DNA of 64,000 nt from Avena insularis (lineage: Eukaryota > Streptophyta > Magnoliopsida > Poales > Poaceae). Below, piece by piece: positions 1 to 11,929 of this stretch. The number at the start of each line of letters is the position of its first letter. Positions within the stretch are counted from its first letter, which is position 1. The notes under the pieces are model-generated. The model was not told where the DNA came from, made no database searches, and saw only the letters and a program-made list of their open reading frames with translations. The position numbers and the translations under genes are program-made. The stretch is taken from the NCBI GenBank assembly GCA_023614405.1, contig CM042687.1, positions 67,872,992-67,936,991 on the forward strand, given 5' to 3'.

Positions 1-737
1 TGTGTAATTTAAAGGTTAGGATTGATTATCCGCATACCAAGTATGATGATTCAGGGTTATCCATGACATATGTATCAAATGTTGTGGTGAAAGTGTACCA
101 CCTCTTCAGAGTGTCAAACTATTCGAATAGCGGCATCCGCGGTCATGGACAGTTGGATGGCCATACTGTTCTGTTGTCAGATATTTTCAAAATGACTTGG
201 AACTTGAAATATGACTTGTACTTGACCACACAGGGTTGTGGACATGAAACTAGGTTCCCTCTTGAGTAATCTAAACAACTAAAATAGGTCTTTACTACTA
301 AGTACTGATGAAATAAAACTGGCTTATTGCAAACAAACCTAGAGCTTAGGATCCCTATTAGAGTTGTATTACTTGCATTAGTGATAGTTTGCGAGTACTT
401 TAAAAGTACTCATGGATTTGTCCCTGGCTATTCCCATGGATAGACTATGAAGAGGAGTACCCGGAGGATGAACAATAGGACGTCTATGATAACTAGGATC
501 ATCTCCCATCGTCAGCATGGCGTGTGACAATGAAGATGGAGTTTCTACTACGTTTATTCCGCTGCTTTGATGTGTATTAAGACTTGATCATGTGATCAAC
601 TATTTGTAAGACTATTATGGTTTGTAATGGATGATGTACTGTGCTATCAATTCTACTATGTATCGCAAAAATGGTAATCCTGAGATTGCAATGTATGGCA
701 TAACAGGCATCTGGACTTAAAAATGCGGGTGTTCACA
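1..737 (-). repeat. LTR-like fragment, reverse orientation, family not recognised
   Basis: On the minus strand the stretch begins at 737 with TGTGAACACCCG, a typical LTR start. It runs leftward out of the window, so only one end is seen. No open reading frame of substance is present. The abrupt change at 737 into a Copia-type LTR remnant suggests it inserted there. Assignment to an LTR is inference from the TG start and the style of the sequence. Confidence 0.4.
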
Positions 738-1106
738 CGCCCGGTGTATCTTCATGTCACGTGGGTGAACAAATCCAGATCTTCATTCATAGGCCTCAAC
801 CTATCCCTCCGGAATACCCAACATACACCATTATTGTCACCCAGTTATGGACATGACGTTCGATGCAGTCAAAGATTCCGCGGGTAATAGTGATTAATAT
901 GATCTCTTGGTCAAAGGAGAAGGAGACTTCATTTCTAACTATTGCAACGATGAACCCGTGACTTGATCGTGTTGTAATACTTATATTGGTCAATGTCCAT
1001 CACATCATTTGTTAATGATATGACTTCATTGTCTGTTGGCATAAATGCACCATGATCAGGAAACCTTTATTATCAGCTACCCAATGAACTAGTGAACAAA
1101 GCCAAC
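738..1106 (-). repeat. Degraded Copia-type LTR remnant (reverse)
   Basis: Read on the minus strand this segment aligns by eye with the plus-strand LTR remnant at about 41520-41890. Shared blocks include GATCATGGTGCATTTATGCC and GAGATCATATTAATCA. That LTR resembles Angela/BARE/WIS-type Copia LTRs. The segment is cut on the left by the fragment at 1-737 and on the right by element A. It carries no gene. Confidence 0.5.
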
Positions 1107-2401
1107 TGATACGCCCAAAACAAATCTACTTTCTCGAACACTTTTGCTATTGTTTCTCCTGTAATTTTTTTGATTTGGATATAACTTACACAGACTGACG
1201 ATGTTTTCAGCAGAATTGCTTTGATGTCTCGTTTTTGTGCAGGAAATCCACTTTCAGGAAAAATCCTAGAAAATATGCCGAAAATCCTATTTTCCTAGAA
1301 GACTCATGGAGCCAGAAGACGGAGGGGCATGGTGTGGCCGCATCGGACTCCGCCTCGGACTCTCCTTTTGCCTACATATAAACTCTGACCTAAAAACACC
1401 AGGGGGTTCGACAATTTCCAGAGAAGAGTTCCGTTGCGCCGCCACCACCAGAAACTCCGTTCTAGCACCCTACCGAGATGGGGAATTGGAGGAGATCATC
1501 ACCATCGCCTCTCCTTCAACCATCCATGATTCCCCCATCCATGAGTGAGTAATCCCCCGCAGTAGGCTATTGGGATGGTAGGGATTGGGTGAGATCTCTC
1601 ATGTAATTGCATAAGATTGTTTGGGAATGGTGCCTAGTATCTATTGTTAGTGCTTTTTGACATTGTTGCAACTTGTTGAGCTTAATGCTTGTCACTAGGT
1701 ACCGAGTTCCATGATCTTAGATCTGAACATGTTATTGATTCATGATGATATTATTGTTTATGATCTTACCTGCAAGTTGTGTACACATATCGTTGTTTGG
1801 AACACGAGGCCCCAAAGTGACAGAAATTGGGAGAACTGGAGGGGATGGCTGTGATATAAGGATCACGTGTGTTCATGGAGTGTTAATGCTTTGCTCCGGT
1901 GCTCTATTAAAAGGAGCACCTTAATTGTGTGAGATTCCTTGAGGCCCCATCGCAGAGTATTTGGCAGGACAAAAGATGTTGTGCAAGTTCTCATTGTGAG
2001 CACGCATGACAATATATAGAATACATGCCTATGATTACTTAGTACTTGGATGCTTTATCTTCATTATCTGCAAATGCCTTTGTATTGCTTATTACATGAA
2101 TTGCTTGTCCATGCAACGCTGGTCCATCCATCCCTATGCCTACCGCACTTTAAATCCTGCTGTTTATTACAATTGTTACTATCGTCTTTATTTTACTACT
2201 GTTGTTATTTTCCTATTGCTACTACAAAACTATTGCTACTAATGAACTATTGCGAGCAATATTGTTTCCAAGTGCATCTGAATTGATAACTCATCTATTA
2301 AGGCTTATAAATATCCTTTGGCTCCCCTTGTGTCGAATCAATACATTTGGGCTTTACTTCCCTCGAAGACTGTTGCAACCCCCTATACTTGTGGGTCATC
2401 A
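1107..2401 (+). repeat. Left (5') LTR of element A
   Basis: About 1.3 kb, from TGATACGCCC to GTGGGTCATCA. Compared with the right LTR it lacks a GC-rich block of about 70 bp after GACGGAGGGG near 1325; the right LTR keeps that block at about 39804-39870. Short open frames inside it are not conserved coding sequence. Confidence 0.85.
1377..1382 (+). promoter_or_regulatory. Candidate TATA box in the left LTR of A
   Basis: TATAAA lies in the middle of the LTR, downstream of a GC-rich block, where a Gypsy U3 promoter is expected. The equivalent site in the right LTR reads TATACC. Role inferred from position only. Confidence 0.35.
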
Positions 2402-2412
2402 AGACTATTTTC

Positions 2413-2430
2413 TGGCACCATTGCCGGGGA
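2413..2430 (+). other. Primer-binding site of A (tRNA-Asp type)
   Basis: TGGCACCATTGCCGGGGA starts 11 bases after the LTR end. It matches, with two differences, the complement of the plant tRNA-Asp 3' end (TGGCGCCGTTGCCGGGGA), the primer used by Athila-type elements. Confidence 0.8.
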
Positions 2431-2489
2431 TCATAGCTTTATTTATAAGTTCACTTGGAACTATTACTGTTCGCTGCTATCCATTCATC

Positions 2490-3462
2490 ATGGATAAAAC
2501 TTGTGACGGAAAATTTCCTATATTACCATCCACTACAAGAAGAGGTACGATTCTGAACACCTCTGTTGCTCTTGATTCACCACCTGTGATGAGTAAGCTC
2601 CTTAGACCACCACCACATACACATGTTACACATACTACAACTTCTGCTGAATCTAAAATTTCTTTTGATGCTTATGATGTTACTTCTACTATGCTTGATG
2701 AGAGTGGTTCATTAGGTCCTTTCCTAGATGCTACAATTGTTAGAACTATAATTGGAAATACTGAAACTCCTAATGAAGATATTGCTACACCTGTTAGTTC
2801 ACCTGAGTCTAGAGAGTATCTTGGCTATGATCTTGATGATGGTTATATTGAAATGACTGATGAATTTATTGAAGAATATCAAAACACCCATGGTGCAAGT
2901 TATATTAAGAGTATTCTTGAGAGACATACTGTTAGAACTAAATTATCTCTAGATGCTAAGTTTGCCACGTCTCCCATAAACATTAAAGATAAGGATTATG
3001 ATTTATCTCTTGATTTAACTTATATAACCATTGATGAGAAAGAAACTTTTGTGGGACTGAAAATGAAAGTGTGGTGGCACATATGCAAGAGCTCTCTATT
3101 ATGAGTGGCTTATTTTCTAATGATATTAAGAAATGCACCTACTTTGTTGATAAAGTTTTCCCTTTTTCATTGAAAGGTGAAGCTAAAGCTTGGTTTAATA
3201 ATTTATCTCCTGGATCTATTGAAAGTCCTGATAACTTGATTAATACTTTCTTTCGGAAATATTTCCCTCCTAGTCCTTAACATGCCATTTTGCAGGAATT
3301 TTTTTATTTTAAACAGGAGAAGAGGAGAAATTACCTGAATCATGGGCAAGGTTTTGTGCTTTAATTAAAGCATAGCCTGGATGTCCAGTTCCTAAAAATG
3401 AGCTTCTTGATATATACTATAATGGACTAACTGATGAATCTAGGACATACTTGGATAGTTGG
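2490..3462 (+). pseudogene. gag of element A, N-terminal part, interrupted by element B
   Basis: The gag polyprotein begins MDKTCDGKFP just after the primer site. A first frame runs to about 3060. A frameshift then moves the reading into a second frame that carries the retrotransposon gag core: a LKGEAKAWFNNL motif near 3170-3205 and a FFRKYFPPSP motif at the end. TAA at 3278 and further small indels break the rest. At 3462 the sequence is cut by element B and resumes at 33730 with the expected next residues (AGCVF-type). Gag would form the capsid that packages element RNA. The ATG was chosen as the first in-frame one after the primer site. The copy is dead as read. Confidence 0.8.
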
Positions 3463-5016
3463 TGATGGTGGCTCAGATCAATGTAGAGCTTCGCTGGGAG
3501 TCCGCAAGAGGAAGGTGTGATGAGCGCAGCAACAAGTCTTCCCTTAGTAAGAAACCAAGGTTATCGAACCAGTAGGAGGAAGGAAATGACTCAAAGGTGT
3601 TTCTAGCAACTTGGAAACCTGCACAACACAAACTCAAGACTTTGCCCCAACGAACATTGAGGTTGTCAATCTCACCGGTTTGCTGAAAACAAAGGATTAA
3701 CTGTATGGTGTGGAAGGTAATGGTGGTTTGCAGAAAGGTAAATAGTAACAGTGGAAGATGTATCAATGGTAAAGATTGGACTAGGGTCCATAGTTCACTA
3801 AAGTTGTTATCCTTAAGATAAACAAACATGGCATGCTGGGTAAACAAATTACAACGGGGAAATTGACAGGACTGAGCAAGCCAAAACAATGCAATACTAG
3901 ACATTCATGATCCTATGAGATTCGATTGGGCAATACAACAAGAAACATAGACCGCCATCCAACTTCATCTATGACTAGTAATCCAAATTCAGGTTATCAT
4001 CCGAACCCCCTATGATATTAAGTTGCAAGCAACGGATATCTGCTTTAAGAAAAAGTGTGTAAGGTAAACAATCCACTTGTTCCATGAACAAGAGACCGTT
4101 GTTTTCCCCCTAGTAGAAACATCACATCTATAACCTTAGAGATTTCTGTCACTTCCCTTAGATTAAATAGAGAAATGAACCCACTATCGAGCATAAATAC
4201 CCCCTCTTTGAGTCACTGGAATCTACTCGGACAAGATAGATACTAGAAACGAGGAGCATGCAAGATCATAAAGATCACAGACATGATAGAATCAATAAGA
4301 CAAAACCATTAATCAATCTGACATAGTAATCTCAATATCCATCGGATCCTCGCAAACACGACCTGCATGATTACAAATAGATGATCTTGATCATGAACGG
4401 AGCTCACAAGATATAAACATGGAAGCACAAAGGAGGAGATACAACCATCTAGCTACTACATGGACCCGTAGTCTAAGGTGGAACTACTTACGCTTCATAC
4501 CGGAGGCTGACATGATGAAGAAGGCCTCCAGGATGATCTCCCCTCCGGAAGGGTGCCGAGAAGAGCTTCAAATCCCCTCGATCTAGGGACGATGGTGGCG
4601 GCGGCTACGAACTATTTCGTGGAAGATTGATCGGGTGCTTAGGGTTTTGGTATCGGGGGATCTTTATTGGCGAAGAGGCGAGGCAGGGGGCACCCAGGGT
4701 GGCCGCACCCCCCCAAGCGTGGGCCCACCCAGGCTGCGCGGCCAGGGGGTGTGTCCCCCTGGTGGCTCTTCTCTGTCTCGTACTCTAGCTTTGTGTTCCC
4801 CACGGTAAAATATTGACTTTGGCTTTTGTCCCGTACAATTCCAAGAATATTGATTTTCTGCCTTTTCTCTAACCAAAAACAGAAGAAAACATGCAACTGG
4901 CACTGTGGCATCTTGTTAATAGGTTAGTACCAGAAAACATATAAAGCAAACCAAAGTAGATACTAAACAAGCATGGAGCATCAAAAATTATAGATAAGTT
5001 TCTGACCTATCAAGCA
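3463..5016 (-). repeat. 3' LTR of element B
   Basis: About 1.55 kb. On the minus strand it starts TGCTTGATAGGTCAG at 5016 and ends CCACCATCA at 3463. It matches the split 5' LTR at 22393-23335 and 33102-33729, and the plus-strand LTR of element D at 62140-62696. The open frame at 3473-3904 is LTR sequence, not a gene. Confidence 0.85.
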
Positions 5017-5047
5017 TCCCCAAGCTTAACTCCTGCTCATCCTCGAG
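5017..5047 (-). other. Polypurine tract region of B
   Basis: On the minus strand GAGCAGGAGTTAAGCTTGGGGA directly precedes the 3' LTR start. A purine run ending AAGCTTGGGG(G)A next to the LTR is the plus-strand primer of this family; element A has the same run before 39585. Confidence 0.75.
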
Positions 5048-7725
5048 TAGGTAAGTGATAAAAAGAATAATTTTTGAGGTGACATGCACCATCAAAATCA
5101 AGATCAAACCATTTGAAAGCATTAAAAGCTGGGATCAAAGAACTCTAAACATGAGCATGAAAGATAGAGTTCTAACAGTAACACAAAGTAACTATGCATG
5201 TAACATGAAAGGTTACAAACAAAGATCATGAACAACAATGAATTGAAAGACGTTTGTTTGTTTCACCTAGAGAAAACATAGCATAGTGGCATTCATCTTG
5301 TCCCTCATGGAGTAGCAAATATATGCATAGGACACCTTCAAAGTTTATAATAGTGACTAGATACAAATAGTTCAAGAACAAGAAATATCAACAATATGCA
5401 TCAATCAATAAGTTTTGGGACAATCCACATAGAACTAAGAATGGAAACTATGCTCTCTTAACTGGTGCCTAAGGATAGAAGGTGGAGACTCAATATAATG
5501 GTGGAAGAAAGGCCCTTCAAAGGGAAGCATGGATTTCAAGTATCAAAAAGAGCTTCCAAAAATTATGGTACTTGTCATCTTTCAGCCCTCATTGCCCCTA
5601 TCATAAGCATCTTGAAGTGATTAAGGTTAAAGTGAACAAACTATGGAGTATATGCTTGACAAAGTATATGTTGGAAATCTCATGTCCCTTGAATATGAGG
5701 GCCGCTCCTCATGCTACTCAACTTTAGTCACATTTAAGTTCTTGTCATAGTAAGTACATGTGTATCATGGAGAACCGCCAACGGGGTACCCCTTGCACAT
5801 GATACATGAGCTATCCCATAATCAAAATGACAAGGCAAGCAGACAATGAGCATCTTAGCAATCTTCTTATTTACCATGGGAAAATGGTGCTTTTTTCTCT
5901 CTTTCCTCTTTTCAATATGTCTCTTTTTTTAAGAAGAAAGCTTTATAGATTGCTCACTATGGTGATGCTGCGAGTTTCCACCATGATTAGGCATGGCTTA
6001 GGCTAGCGGCCCAGGCGTTTCTCTAACACACATACATAACTCTATGGACTTACAAGCTCCCCTTTTATTTCACACCGAGGGCATACATAAACAAAAGAGC
6101 ATGATATCAACTGTGTATAATGTACAAGTGCAATGTTGAAAGCGTTCCCCATGAAATCACGGTTCTGCTAATTCAAACGTATAAGTGCAAGCATATACAA
6201 CATACATGACACAATGGTTCTATTTTATTAGGGTCAAGTAAAATAAAGTGTGCCATCAAGTTCGTGAGAGCTTTAATCACTAAGTTTTCACATAACAAAA
6301 AGACTTTTTTAATTGGAAGGTAGATGAAAACAAAAATATACTTAGAATGGTGTAACACACCATGCATAGGAATTTATAGTGGACACTTTGGAATAACTTG
6401 GTTTCTTGGGAGTTGGATGCATGAGTAGAGCTTACTCATACAAGTGGAGGCTAGCAAAAGACTGGGAGCGACCAACTAAGAGAGCAATAATGGCCATAAT
6501 CATGCAGAGGGACAAAAAATTACTAATCAAAGCATAAAGTGGTAATATAAGTCAAGGAATAAATGATCATAGGCTATGGTGACTTGTTCATAGTCATAAC
6601 ATGGTGTAAGCATGTGTCAAGTCAACCCAAACAAAGCATCAAAGGAGAATACCACAATACTATGCTTTTGTATGGTAAAACAACGCATTATTCCTTGAAG
6701 GCACATTAAGCAATTCCAATTGTTAGGAAGAAGTCATACTACAACAATAATCACTAAGCATAAAGTCAAAACAACATCTAGCATGACATGCTAAAGTCTA
6801 AGTCACGGTCAAAGCAAGCTCCTCTTGTACTAATCAAGCAAGAACTTTCTACTCCTCTCCAATACCAATCAACTTAATTGCAACAACACTGATAGAACAT
6901 GGGTCCAAAATACTTTATTCAAGAAAACTAAGAAAACTAAAACGAAATCTAAGACGCTCCAAGAAAAACACAACAGTGCATGAAACAATAAAAACGAATT
7001 GTCTAGAAAGACCTGAGCTTTTTATTGATGAAGAAGGGGATGCCTTGGGCATCCCCAAGCTTTGATGCTTGTACCTCTTGAATATTTATTGGGGTGACAT
7101 GGGGTTGCATCCCCAATCTTGATCTTTTGTCCATTCTTAATCTCATTACATCATTCTTTCTTTACACCTGAAATTTTTTCCTTCATACAAAACTTCACAC
7201 AATCTTCATTAGCAACATTAGTGTAATCAAAAGATAATAGACCCTTGGGTTTTGGTTTTAGAACAGAAAAACTTTCACTAAAAACACAAGCTACTGTAGC
7301 AATTCCCTCAAAAGATCAATTTCCCAAAAAGAACCCAAAAAGGAATCAATAAGAAGCAAATGCAAATAATGCCAGAAATCTGTCAAAACAGACCAGAAGG
7401 TAGAAACTGATTTTTTCGAAGATCTTATGTTGCTCAAATCAAAACGTTTTGAACTAACAAAAGTTAGCTAACATACTAGGGGATTTATTCAGAAAATATC
7501 AGCTCAATCCGACTTACAAAGATTTTACATGAATTTTTACAGTGGAGCATAAAAATATTTTTTGGGACAACAACTCCCCAAATCTTACTTCCCTCTCATT
7601 AGAGGTTATTCTTGGCACAAAAAGCAAATAAAAAGGATAAGGAGAGGTCATTACTGAAGTAATAACTTCTAATACTCAAGAAAACTATTGGGTTATCTCC
7701 CAAGAAGTACTTTTCTTTAACGCCT
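5048..7725 (-). other. Noncoding trailer (3' untranslated region) of element B
   Basis: I see no gene in this AT-rich stretch on either strand. The part nearest the reading frame (about 7300-7725) matches, on the minus strand, the region 63570-64000 of element D almost base for base, including AAGGCGTTAAAGAAAAGTACTT. This supports a shared family backbone. Confidence 0.65.
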
Positions 7726-7992
7726 TTAAGTTAGGCATAGAGAGATGCTCGCATAAGAAATATGATTGAAGTTAAAAAGAGCATCAAGAAGCAAATTCAA
7801 AACACATTTAAGACTAACCCACTTCCTATGCATAGGAATATTGTAACAAAATAAATCAAAGAAGCACATAGTAACAAGAATGGGTAGATAAAACAAGAGC
7901 AACTTCAAAACTTTCAGCACATAGAGAGGTGTTTCAGTACCATGAATACTTCTACAACCATATTTTGCTCACTCATAATAATTTTCAGTAGC
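7726..7992 (-). pseudogene. C-terminal part of the element B reading frame, split by element C
   Basis: This is the continuation of the protein encoded at 21165-22150. The reading resumes with ENYYE after element C is removed, and ends at the stop at 7726. It contains the phrase ETPLYVLKVLK and then a strongly hydrophobic segment (LLLFYLPILVTMCFFDLF), long enough to be a membrane helix. One in-frame stop (ENYYE then TGA) lies between the junction and the hydrophobic part. I know no biochemical function for this protein. It recurs in non-autonomous Athila-type elements of grasses (recollection, not checked). Confidence 0.6.
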
Positions 7993-8518
7993 TGTTGGGG
8001 ATATGCTATATGGGTATCCTCATAGCATGTCTCCTATCCAGATAACCCGGCTGGCCCACAGTTTGTAGCATGGCCCATGGCCTACTGGGCGGCCTAGTTA
8101 GATGGATCCAGAAAGGAGGCCCATGCTGGATAAAGGAAGGCTACGGAGGAGTCACCGACGTACCGGAGCCTTGGAGTGCAAGAAATGTTAGACTGATTGT
8201 ATATTGTGTAGGAGTCTATAACCTGTCCGGCTAGGAGTTTCCCTGTAACCCTAGGACCTGGCGACTATATAATTCGGGCCTATGGGAGCCTTTAGGCCAT
8301 AACATAACTCATACCTCGCACATCGAACTGATCTCTGTAACTCGGTGTATTGCCATTATACTGATTTATAGCAGGAGTAGGATTCTGCCAATGTTGTGGG
8401 ATCTGAACCTAGGTAAGCTGTGTTACCTCGTACCCGTCAACCGTCCGCCTTACCCCACGTCTCTAAACACGCACTATGAGGACCCCTCCATGGCGTACTC
8501 GTCGGCAATACCATGACG
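7993..8518 (+). repeat. Left LTR of element C
   Basis: Starts TGTTGGGGATAT and ends CCATGACG. The right LTR ends CCACGACA, so the canonical CA end has changed to CG here. It is highly similar to 20633-21159 along its whole length. Confidence 0.92.
8266..8272 (+). promoter_or_regulatory. TATA box in the C left LTR
   Basis: TATATAA lies mid-LTR and is conserved at 20908-20914 in the right LTR, as expected for the Pol II promoter that starts the genomic transcript. Confidence 0.6.
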
Positions 8519-9781
8519 GTTGGAGCCCGCCGTGGGGCAAGAGGCGCTTCAGGCTCTATAGCGGGGAGGTCCAAGATCTTCGTGGGAATCGGCGAAACCA
8601 TAGCCATCGGTCGCGTTCTCTTCTTCGGCAACATTCTGATCGTCCCTCCTGACGAGTTCTGGATCCCGGCGAAGACGAACCCCACGCGGTGCTCTATCGT
8701 CCCCATCGGAGATATCCACCTCTTCATCGGCAAAACCGACTCGGGCACTAGTTCCCTAGGAGTCGGAGGAGCATCAAGACCCACACGGACCTCCTACGGG
8801 CAGGATACGTTCGCGGAAGGATCGATGTCGGATCTCTATTCGGAGTTTTCCAGCAAGGATCGGAAAAATTCAAGGCCCACCCAAACCGCCCCTGTGCAGG
8901 ATATAATGGTGGAAGATCGCTACAAGTCCGCCGACTTCGTTCGCGCGTCTGGACAGTAGAGATCCAAGTTCGTCGGAGTGGTGACCATCTTCGATGTGGT
9001 GCATTGCGTTCAGAGAGAGGGCGAAAACCCCCATGATTACCTTGCCAGGTGGCTCCATATACGGGCCGATCTGGCTCATTACCCCAATGATGATGCTATG
9101 TATCACTTTGTGGAAGGACTGGACCAAGGTACGCTTCTCGAGCATACACTAAGGCGGCAGTAGGCTTCAGGACGCCTCACTTTCGAAAGCATGGTGAATA
9201 CCGTCAACAGCTATGCGGTGGCTGAGGAGGAAGCTCAGTTAGAACTTGCGCTCATTGGCGGAGCCCCTCCGCCTCAGCCACCACCACCTCCGCCTCCGGT
9301 CGTAGTCGCCGCAGCTGCGCCACCACCACCAGTCATCGTTGTTGCTGCTGCACCTCCACCCCCCATCATCGAGGAAGCCCCGGCATCCTCCGACTCCGTG
9401 CTTGACGCGCTCTACACCAACATCAGCACAGATTCAGAGGATATAGACTTCAGCCCAGAGGAGCTAGACTCTGCCATGCAGGAGATGGAGGAGTACTACA
9501 AGCGCGACGAGTAGGCCAACAACACCGTCACGTTCCGAGAGGTATTCGTCTCCATTGGGATGGCGATGGATGAAAATCAACCCGGACGAGCTCCGCCTAC
9601 AGCGCTGGACAAGGGGAAGGGTCAACCTGTTGCTGCCGACAATGATCGTGCAAAGGCCATGCCCCGTCTGCCTAACCCAGTGCAGCAGCAGCAGGAACTC
9701 GGCACCGGGCCGAGCAATAACAACAACAACACAAACCCGCCGCCTCCGGCATCTACATCTGCTGCTGCCCAAGTGAGCTGA
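8513..9781 (+). pseudogene. Upstream ORF of element C with a gag-like domain and a proline-rich tail
   Basis: One frame runs through the region, broken by three amber codons (TAG at 8957, 9161, 9512). Codons about 158-217 (8980-9163) resemble the capsid region of the main gag further on: HCVQREGENPHDYLARW here against WCVQEKDKTSRSYLSCW there, and VEGLDQGTLLEHTLRR against IDGLERGTLLRHKLKR. After that come long proline/alanine runs (about 9262-9375) and an acidic stretch with EDIDFSPEELD. The true start is uncertain, since the first ATG (8513) overlaps the LTR end. Function unknown; it looks like a duplicated gag module. Confidence 0.6.
8521..8538 (+). other. Primer-binding site of C
   Basis: TGGAGCCCGCCGTGGGGC begins two bases after the LTR. 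It is close to the TGGCGCCCACCGTGGGGC site I associate with Tat-lineage elements; the tRNA is not assigned here. Confidence 0.65.
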
Positions 9782-9788
9782 TAGAGTG

Positions 9789-11929
9789 ATGTACGACAAT
9801 TTCCTCGTTGAGCCCATGACCATGGCTCATATTCTCAATGTAGTCCAGCTTGACGAGAAGCGCCAGCAGCTGCTGGAGGAAGCCTAGGCCATCGCGGAGC
9901 AAGGCGCTAAGCTAGATCAAGATCTGGCCAATGCGCAGAACTCAATAGAGAAAGCTAGAGCAATGGAGGCCGAGTACAAGACTCTGCTACAACAGCAGAA
10001 GGCTAAGAAATCTCCACCTCGCGTCATCAATGATCCTGGTGTACAGCGAAACCTAGGATGTGATCCCTCGAAGCCGGCACAGGCCAAGACATGCATTGAC
10101 AATGAAGGCAGGCAGGTGATTCCCACTCCTCTTCTCAACCTCGCCGTCGCCAAGACCCTTCTGGAGCAGGATAGATCACCCGCAGTTGTGGATCAGGTAT
10201 ATGACCTAGTGGCCAAGGCAGTGAAATAGCAAGAAAAGGCAACCTCTCAGAGGCTTGAGTCTGACCCAGCGTGATGCCAGTCTAGCCAGCATAAGCCGCC
10301 AAGGGACATATCTCCTCATGATGTCGGGTCACAAACGGGTTCGTCAGAACGAATATGGAGGGATGCGCGCAACAGGAAGGACGCTATCCCCATACCCTCC
10401 AACCATGGAGGCAAGGCTCAACCTCGTTTCCCATCTCCACCGCTCCACTCTCCCCGAACTCACGAAGATAACAAGTCTCACTGTTGTACGGATATGCCTC
10501 CGACAAGGCAGAGCGGCATCGTCATCCGCGACAACACGGAGCAGACCCGTCATGACGGAGAGCGCAACCAAGGACACAAGAGTAGGTCGCTCCATGACCC
10601 TCCGCATCCGACAAGCAACCGCGACAAGCGTGAGGCATCACAGGAGGGTAACAGCAAGAAGTCTAACCCACCGCCACCTCCGCCACCCAGCAGCCACCAT
10701 GGCGAAGGAGGCCCGCGTCATTCACGCAGCCCATCCCCTGATGGCAAGAAGAATAAAAGAAGCCCGGATCCATACGATGCACGTTCACGTCTAGACAAGA
10801 TCCACGAGGCCCGGGAAGTACCATACCTGGGACCATGTTGCTTTGGACCTGTGATACGGTCCGCAACTTACCCCAAAGGTTTCCGGATTGACAAGACCAT
10901 CAAGCCCTATGACGGCACCATCAAGCCAGCTACATGGTTGAAGGATTATGGTAACACGGTGGAGATCGCCGGGGGTATCCCCAACATCGTCGTCAAGTAC
11001 GTCACATTGATGTTGGAGGGCACGAGCCCAGCAATGGATTGATGACTTGCCGGAGAGATCCATCTGCAATTGGTTGGACATGCAAGAAGCATTCAGCAAG
11101 AACTTCGAGGGTACGTACAAACATCCCTGTACTATTGGCGATCTACAGTGGTGCGTGCAGGAGAAAGACAAGACATCTCGCTCCTACCTCTCTTGCTGGC
11201 TGGATATGAAGAATTCCTGCATAGGAGTGCACACTCAGACCGCCATGGACGCCTTCATTGATGGGTTGGAAAGGGGCACGTTGCTCCGACATAAGTTGAA
11301 GCGCCTGCAGGACAATCACCGGCTAGATCTCATCATGATGATTCAGTTGGCCAGTGAGTTCGCGGCTGCCTACGACGATGCTCGCAACTCTCTGCCGACA
11401 ACGACCGTTCTAACTCAAGCTCGGAGGAACAGCAGCACCAAGCGGAAGACACCGCCAAAAGAAAAGCAAACCTCCGACATGGTCGCTATGACATTTGCAG
11501 GACGAGGTGATGGCAGACAACATGGCCGAGGATGGGGAGCTGGTCGTGGGCAGCAGCGAGGCAGTGAAACTGCCTCGGCAGTGCTCCGCGTTCCCCAAAC
11601 CTATGAAGAGTACCGTGATATGTCGTGCCTCGTACACCTCGACGCCAACGGCAAAGCCACTCACACCAATCGCCATTGCAAGTTCGTCAACAATCTCAAG
11701 GAGGACCCGGAGTCCGGTTACAGGCGAAGTCGGAAGAACAGACCACGAGGCAAGGGCAAGGGGAAGAAGAAGGAAGAGGAGTCTAAGGATTCAAGTGACA
11801 TGGATGAGGATGTTGACCCCAAGCACGCTGCCAAGAGCGATGGCAAGGGAAAGAACCCCTTCGAGAAGAAGGCGACAGTTTTCCACACTTTCCTTGGCAC
11901 CCCCATTGTCCGACAACAGAAGACCTCTA
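9789..11929 (+). pseudogene. gag of element C
   Basis: The N-terminal part (9789-10229) is a glutamine/lysine-rich, probably coiled-coil segment (MYDNFLVEP onward) with one TAG at 9885. A charged basic region with proline runs follows (10494-10800). The capsid core reads KPYDGTIKPATWLKDY, then, after a frameshift near 11033, WIDDLPERSICNWLDM and FEGTYKHP. Downstream are an RGxG-rich basic patch (about 11505-11570) and a C-x2-H ... H-C finger (CLVHLDANGKATHTNRHC), the nucleic-acid-binding motif usual for Tat gag. Gag packages element RNA in cytoplasmic particles. At least two frameshifts break it. Confidence 0.75.

Noticed and set aside
3473..3904. Open frame of 143 codons on the minus strand
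   Set aside because: It lies wholly within the 3' LTR of element B. Equivalent frames in the other LTR copies (22627-22833, 62257-62463) are truncated differently.
10344..10607. Minus-strand frames opposite C's gag and upstream ORF (also 9464-9823, 12169-12810)
   Set aside because: Shadows of the GC-rich plus-strand coding sequence. The plus-strand frame carries the recognised domains.
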